Assembly (NCBI GenBank): GCA_003230535.1
Contig: QIEW01000263.1
Span: 1-10,323 of the forward strand
Source of the DNA: a bacterium
GTDB taxonomy: Bacteria > SZUA-182 > SZUA-191
Reading direction: 5' to 3'
DNA length: 10,323 bases
Shown here: positions 6,667 to 10,323 of the stretch, one piece after another
Layout: the number at the start of each line of letters is the position of its first letter
How positions within the stretch are numbered: the first letter of the stretch is position 1
The notes under the pieces: model-generated
Seen by the model: only the letters and a program-made list of their open reading frames with translations
Told to the model about the DNA's origin: nothing
Database searches by the model: none
Translations under genes and position numbers: made by a program

Positions 6667-6677
6667 ATACCACAAAC
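6667..6677. repeat. Direct repeat, left copy (11 bp)
   Basis: ATACCACAAAC is repeated exactly at 6872-6882. Together the two copies bracket a 194-bp segment with imperfect inverted ends and look like a target-site duplication. Confidence 0.5.
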
Positions 6678-6870
6678 CTATTTCTTGTGCTGTCGGGTCC
6701 TCAGACCCGACAGCCTGAACGAGCGGCAATTTTGAGAACCTGCCGCCACCTAAAAAGTCCGCACCAAAGGTGCGCTAAATTTATATTTTTAATGGAACGA
6801 TTAAGGCAGTTTACTTTTTAAAATTTCACTCGTATCTTCCGCATGTTAGACGTTATAAGCACTGACATAG
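6678..6870. mobile_element. Candidate MITE-like inserted element (about 193 bp)
   Basis: The segment between the two 11-bp repeats starts with CTATTTCTTGTGCT and ends, read on the other strand, with CTATGTCAGTGCT. These ends match at 11 positions with one gap, like imperfect terminal inverted repeats. It has no coding capacity and contains three hairpins, features common in miniature non-autonomous elements. An 11-bp target duplication would be on the long side. No other copy is visible in the window, so the call rests on end structure alone. Confidence 0.3.
6690..6774 (-). ncRNA. Three consecutive hairpins in the export gene leader
   Basis: Stem 1 is perfect over 10 bp (CTGTCGGGTC 6690-6699 with GACCCGACAG 6704-6713) and has a 4-nt loop. 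Stem 2 pairs GCGGCA (6723-6728) with TGCCGC (6741-6746). Stem 3 pairs CGCACC (6760-6765) with GGTGCG (6769-6774) around AAA. None is followed by a T run in either direction, so they are not ordinary terminators. They would be transcribed in the long leader of the export gene. The strand is assigned on that basis; the stems are symmetric. Confidence 0.4.
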
Positions 6871-6896
6871 TATACCACAAACATCTTACGCTACAA
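6869..6896 (-). promoter_or_regulatory. Likely promoter of the export gene
   Basis: On the minus strand, TTGTAG (6891-6896), a 16-bp spacer and TATACT (6869-6874), with TG one base before the -10 (extended -10). The start would be near 6862, giving a leader of about 350 nt. The -10 straddles the right edge of the candidate inserted element, so the insertion may have shaped this promoter. Confidence 0.45.
6872..6882. repeat. Direct repeat, right copy (11 bp)
   Basis: Identical to 6667-6677 (ATACCACAAAC). It forms the upstream side of the export gene's -10 region. Confidence 0.5.
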
Positions 6897-6960
6897 AATT
6901 TTTTTGGGAATAAAATACAATTGTTATTGCTCTTAAATAGTAAATAAACAAGTTGGCCTG

Positions 6961-7028
6961 GCCTCTGCTGTTGCCCTAGGTATAAAAAAAGCCTCCTTTA
7001 TCACCTCCCAACAGCAGGGGCTTTTTTT
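6961..7028 (-). terminator. Intrinsic terminator after the cbiB/M16 run (bidirectional shape)
   Basis: Seven A (6984-6990) and seven T (7022-7028) flank short GC arms: GCCTC (6991-6995) faces GGGGC (7017-7021). Read on the minus strand this is an A-stem-T terminator 58 nt past the M16 stop. A longer alternative stem, GCCTCTGCTGTTG (6961-6973) with CAACAGCAGGGGC (7009-7021), has one G-U pair, shares the right arm, and would terminate plus-strand transcription better. No plus-strand gene lies upstream to need it. Confidence 0.65.
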
Positions 7029-7085
7029 GTGCGAATAATCAATTTCTAAACAATCAATTTCCCGCCTATTTCTTTATTACCCTCA

Positions 7086-9725
7086 CTAAGGCAAGTCCCC
7101 GACGGTAACCGCGGCGTAGCCTCCCGGAGCAAAATATTTCTGGGCGATACTTAAGATATCTTTACGGGTTATCTGCCGCACCTTATCCTCAAACTGATAG
7201 ATTTCCTCATATCCCAGACCGAACAGCTCCGCTTGGGCGGCCTCGTCGGCAAACCTGAGGTTCTGTTGACGCTCGATCCTCCGGCTCCCAATGATATTCT
7301 CTTTCGCCATGTCCAACTCCTCAGAGGTCACCATCTCCTTGCGAAGCCGCTCCACCTCAAGCAGCAGCTCTTGTTTGGCCAACTCCGCCTTATCCGCCGT
7401 AGTCCCTGCATAAAACACATACGCCCCGGGCTCCAGCCCTATAAACATAAATGCTCCGGCGTAATAGGCCAGACCCTTCTGTTCCCTTAGGTTATCAAAT
7501 ATCCGGGAGCCCATGCCGGAAAGAATATAGGTAAGCGCCTGTAAGGGATAACGATCTGGACTGTCGATGCTCGTCCCGCGGTAACCTAAAAGTAGGAGCG
7601 TTTGTTTCTTCTCGAGGGCGGCTTGTCTCTCCCTGACACTGGATATCGGTTCTTCTTGCGGAACGCTCAACCTTGGATACGAAACGCCGGGGTAGGTCCC
7701 GAAAGTCTCCTCCAGCAACCTTTTGGTCTCCTCCGGATTCACTTGCCCGAATATAGCCAAGACCATATTCCCCGGCACATATAAACGCCGGTGCACTTCC
7801 AGGAGAGTATCCCGGCCCAAGGCAGCCACCGTTTCCTTGTCGCCGGTGATCGGCTGACGGTAAGGGTGCTGCAAATACAGGGCCTTCATAAGCAGTTTTC
7901 TGGCCACCGGGAAAAGTTCGTCCTCATCATCCTTAATATCAGCCAATATTTTTCGTCGGGTAAGTTCTAGCTCGTTAGTTGGAAAGGCCGGCTCAAACAG
8001 TATCTCTGAGAGCATCTTGAGGCCAAACTTAAGATGTTGGCTTTGGAGTACCATGTTGCAACCTACCGAGGATGATCCGGCATCAGTGTCCAACCGGATG
8101 CCGCGCATCTCAAGCTCCTGTGAGAGCTCAGAGGCGCTATGCCGCTTGGTTCCCTTGAGTAACATCTGCTGAATAAAGTTGAACACGCCGTTGTCAGCCG
8201 CCTCTTCCGCCCGAACTCCGCCGCCTACCAGCAGCTTTACTCCGACTAAAGGCAGCTTGGGCTCAGCCTGAATTAGCGCCCGTAAACCATTTCCTAACAC
8301 TGTCTTACTGATCTTGGCTTTTTCCGTTGGGGGAGGTTCCTGGGGTTTAGGATGGCCGGCTTCGGCTTTTGGTTTGAGCGCTACCATTGTCTCTCTCCCC
8401 GACACCAAGTATTTCCCGGCTATGCGGCTTATGTCTTCGGGGGTTACTTGTTGGATACCCTCCAGATAACGGCCCGAGAAAGCAAAATCGCCCAGTGTGG
8501 CCTCATTATTTCCCAGATCACGCGCCTGACTTTCCACCCGCTCCTGTCCGACCAGAAACTCAGAGACAATCCACGCCTTAGCCCGGTCAAGCTCCTCATC
8601 GGATACCCCTCCTTCCGCTACCGCCTGAAGCTCTTCCCACAATGCTTCCTTAACCTGATCCGTTTTCTGGTAATCCAGGCTGGCGGTTATCAGCAGGAAG
8701 CCCTGATAACTAGGGGTATACGACTCGCAGTTAATCTCATAGACCAAACCCCGTTCCTCTTTTAATTTCCGATACAACCGGGAGGCCCTCCCGCTACCCA
8801 TGATGGTAGCCAGCACATCCAAGGGGTATAAATCCGGATCCCGAAGATCGACAGTGGGGAATCCCAATGATAAGCGCGCTATCTGAATAGGGAATTCACG
8901 CTCTACCGCCCTGGGGGCCATAACCGGCTGCTCTTTAGGCAGTACCATTGGCGGGGACGGCTGGCGGGAAAAGTCTCCAAACACCTCGTCAACCTTATCC
9001 CATACGGACTCCTTCTTCACCCCGCCGACAACAACAAGCACCATATTTGAAGGCAGATACATTCCCTGATAATAATCGAGGAGGTCATCCCTGGTAAGTT
9101 TTGAAAATACTTCCCGATAACCAATCACCGGATGCCGGTAAGGATGCACCTGGTAAAGGTTGGCGGCAAACGTCCGGAACAGGTAGCGCTGTGGATCGTC
9201 ATCCCCCATGTTGATTTCTTTTAGGATCACCTGTTTCTCCCGCTCGCACTCTTGCGGGTCAAAGCTGGAATACCGGATAGCATCCGCCTGTATCTCCAGC
9301 CCTTTCTCCATATGTTCCTTAGGAAGCACAATATGGTACATAGTATGTTCATAGGAAGTAAAGGCGTTTAATTGGCCTCCCAAGCGGCGGATTTCCCGGC
9401 TCATCTCACCAACGGCCCGATTTTTTGTGCCTTTAAACAGCATATGCTCTACATAATGAGAAATCCCGCTTCCGGTAAACTTTCCTTCGGTGATACTTCC
9501 CGCATTCACCCAAACTTGTATCGCGGCCAGTGGGGAATTAGGGATCTCTTTGGTGATTACCGTCAATCCGTTATCCAATACCTTCCGGCTTACCCTGTCA
9601 TAGTTCACGAGCGCTTCTCCCTCTCCTGTGGGTGGTCTATAGTTGTAGTTGCCCCGAGATAGTTGGCAACCTAAAGTTAATGTTATCATTATAATAGAAT
9701 TAGTCAGCAGAAATCCCCTGCGCAT
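7086..9725 (-). CDS. Two-domain M16 zinc metallopeptidase, lipoprotein, with inactive second half
   Basis: Insulinase/pitrilysin-type (M16B-like) peptidase of 879 residues, likely anchored outside the membrane and degrading peptides. The N-terminus is a lipoprotein signal with lipobox TLGC (C20). The first M16 unit (about 45-450) has the inverted zinc motif HYVEH (H90, E93, H94) and the third ligand E170 in VILKEI, 76 residues after H94 as in processing peptidases; RLYRKLKEERGLVYE (316-330) is the substrate-side R/Y motif. A proline-rich linker (about 455-468) leads to a second unit (about 470-879). There NFIQQ (516-520) replaces HXXEH, so it is catalytically dead, yet it keeps the LREQKGLAYYAG motif. 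This mimics a fused beta/alpha pair of processing peptidase, with the second half closing the chamber. GGGGA about 5 nt upstream of the ATG is a modest SD. It follows cbiB by 48 bp, probably in one transcript. Confidence 0.93.
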   Translation of the reverse strand: MRRGFLLTNSIIMITLTLGCQLSRGNYNYRPPTGEGEALVNYDRVSRKVLDNGLTVITKEIPNSPLAAIQVWVNAGSITEGKFTGSGISHYVEHMLFKGTKNRAVGEMSREIRRLGGQLNAFTSYEHTMYHIVLPKEHMEKGLEIQADAIRYSSFDPQECEREKQVILKEINMGDDDPQRYLFRTFAANLYQVHPYRHPVIGYREVFSKLTRDDLLDYYQGMYLPSNMVLVVVGGVKKESVWDKVDEVFGDFSRQPSPPMVLPKEQPVMAPRAVEREFPIQIARLSLGFPTVDLRDPDLYPLDVLATIMGSGRASRLYRKLKEERGLVYEINCESYTPSYQGFLLITASLDYQKTDQVKEALWEELQAVAEGGVSDEELDRAKAWIVSEFLVGQERVESQARDLGNNEATLGDFAFSGRYLEGIQQVTPEDISRIAGKYLVSGRETMVALKPKAEAGHPKPQEPPPTEKAKISKTVLGNGLRALIQAEPKLPLVGVKLLVGGGVRAEEAADNGVFNFIQQMLLKGTKRHSASELSQELEMRGIRLDTDAGSSSVGCNMVLQSQHLKFGLKMLSEILFEPAFPTNELELTRRKILADIKDDEDELFPVARKLLMKALYLQHPYRQPITGDKETVAALGRDTLLEVHRRLYVPGNMVLAIFGQVNPEETKRLLEETFGTYPGVSYPRLSVPQEEPISSVRERQAALEKKQTLLLLGYRGTSIDSPDRYPLQALTYILSGMGSRIFDNLREQKGLAYYAGAFMFIGLEPGAYVFYAGTTADKAELAKQELLLEVERLRKEMVTSEELDMAKENIIGSRRIERQQNLRFADEAAQAELFGLGYEEIYQFEDKVRQITRKDILSIAQKYFAPGGYAAVTVGDLP

Positions 9726-9773
9726 ATTTTCCCCGTTATTGATGGAATAGGTATTAGTCCAGTATCCTATTAT

Positions 9774-10323
9774 CTAACCTCGGATTACAAACCATAACAG
9801 CAGGCAGGCTGAGACCGCCAGCACAGTAATGCGATACATTATGCTAATCGCCTTGCCGATATCCTGAAGCTCAGGCGCCCGGTCATCATCACCCAAGGTC
9901 GGTCTGGGACAAGCCTCGCCTTCATAGTAACACAATCCGCCTAACTCGACGCCTAAATAAGCGGCAAAACCAGCCTCTGAAATACCGCTGTTAGGGCTGT
10001 CATGTTTCTGCCCGTCCCGTAGCATGACTTGGAAAACATGGGCAGCCCGCTTAGGTCCTGATACCGCCGGAACAAGGAGATACATAAGTCGCGCCGGGAT
10101 AAAATTGACCAGATCATCCAGCTTGGCGGAAGCCCAACCAAAATGCAGATAACGCTCGGTAGTGTAGCCTACCATCGAGTCAAGCGTATTTACCGCCTTG
10201 TAGGCTAAAACCAGCGGCGCACCGCCTAATACAGCATAAAACAGCGGGGCGATAAACCCGTCCACCGTACTCTCCGCTACCGACTCCACCGCCGCCCTGA
10301 CCACACCCTCCTCATCCAGACGA
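9774..10323 (-). CDS. cbiB: Adenosylcobinamide-phosphate synthase CbiB/CobD (5' partial)
   Basis: Membrane enzyme of late cobalamin synthesis that attaches aminopropanol (or its phosphate) to adenosylcobyric acid. About 183 codons are visible and the frame runs off the window (residues RLDEEGV precede the GTG at 10304), so roughly the first 40% of a protein of about 315 residues is missing. Conserved CbiB segments seen are VESVAESTVDGFIAPLFYA, GGAPLVLAYKAVNTLDSMVG, ASAKLDDLVNFIPARL, and GQKHDSPNSGISEAGFAAYLGVELGG. A final membrane helix (MYRITVLAVSACLLLWFVI) precedes the stop. It probably belongs to a cob/cbi operon extending beyond the window. No cobalamin riboswitch is visible here. The M16 gene downstream has no known link to B12. 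Confidence 0.95.
   Translation of the reverse strand, partial: RLDEEGVVRAAVESVAESTVDGFIAPLFYAVLGGAPLVLAYKAVNTLDSMVGYTTERYLHFGWASAKLDDLVNFIPARLMYLLVPAVSGPKRAAHVFQVMLRDGQKHDSPNSGISEAGFAAYLGVELGGLCYYEGEACPRPTLGDDDRAPELQDIGKAISIMYRITVLAVSACLLLWFVIRG

Noticed and set aside
1-10323. CRISPR arrays, tRNA or rRNA genes, transposase genes, phage genes
   Set aside because: No regularly spaced repeats, cloverleaf sequences, rRNA-like stretches or transposase or phage proteins were seen on either strand.

Overview
The window looks like chromosomal DNA of an anaerobic bacterium, most likely a Bacillota member of the Desulfotomaculum/Pelotomaculum kind. The reasons are strong AAGGAGG-type ribosome binding sites, a lipoprotein M16 peptidase, anaerobic-type cobalamin synthesis (CbiB), and a radical-SAM peptide pair of a type I associate with Peptococcaceae-like and Geobacter-like anaerobes. 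This placement is inference; no rRNA or tRNA is present to settle it.

Layout. 1-1767 (+): 3' part of an O-antigen ligase/polymerase (Wzy/WaaL-type) with a C-terminal TPR-like region. 1839-3665 (-): a two-gene RiPP cassette. A 69-residue Cys-rich precursor with TSCSGGE repeats is followed 9 nt later, in the same reading frame, by a 535-residue radical SAM/SPASM maturase. The pair resembles the SbtA/SbtM 'selenobiotic' thio(seleno)oxazole family, here with cysteine and no selenocysteine. It has its own near-consensus promoter. 4036-5441 (+): an extended -10 promoter, an apparently structured leader with a possible pseudoknot, and a secreted protein with a putative Ig (He_PIG) domain. 5517-5651 (+): a 44-codon small ORF of unknown nature. 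5664-6509 (-): a Wza-like polysaccharide export protein. Its roughly 350-nt leader holds three hairpins, perhaps inside a small inserted element flanked by 11-bp direct repeats. 6961-7028: an intrinsic terminator. 7086-9725 (-): a two-domain M16 zinc peptidase lipoprotein whose second half has lost the active site. 9774-10323 (-): 3' part of cbiB.

How the parts fit. The polymerase/ligase and the export protein both belong to surface polysaccharide assembly, and the He_PIG protein is also exported, so the middle of the window reads as a cell-surface region. The RiPP cassette sits inside it as a self-contained unit. The cbiB and M16 genes form a separate minus-strand run ending at the terminator.

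The most interesting system is the RiPP cassette. The maturase carries an N-terminal region of about 185 residues that resembles HvfC/DUF2063 partner proteins of MNIO-modified peptides. The precursor repeats differ only at synonymous positions, which suggests selection on the peptide itself.
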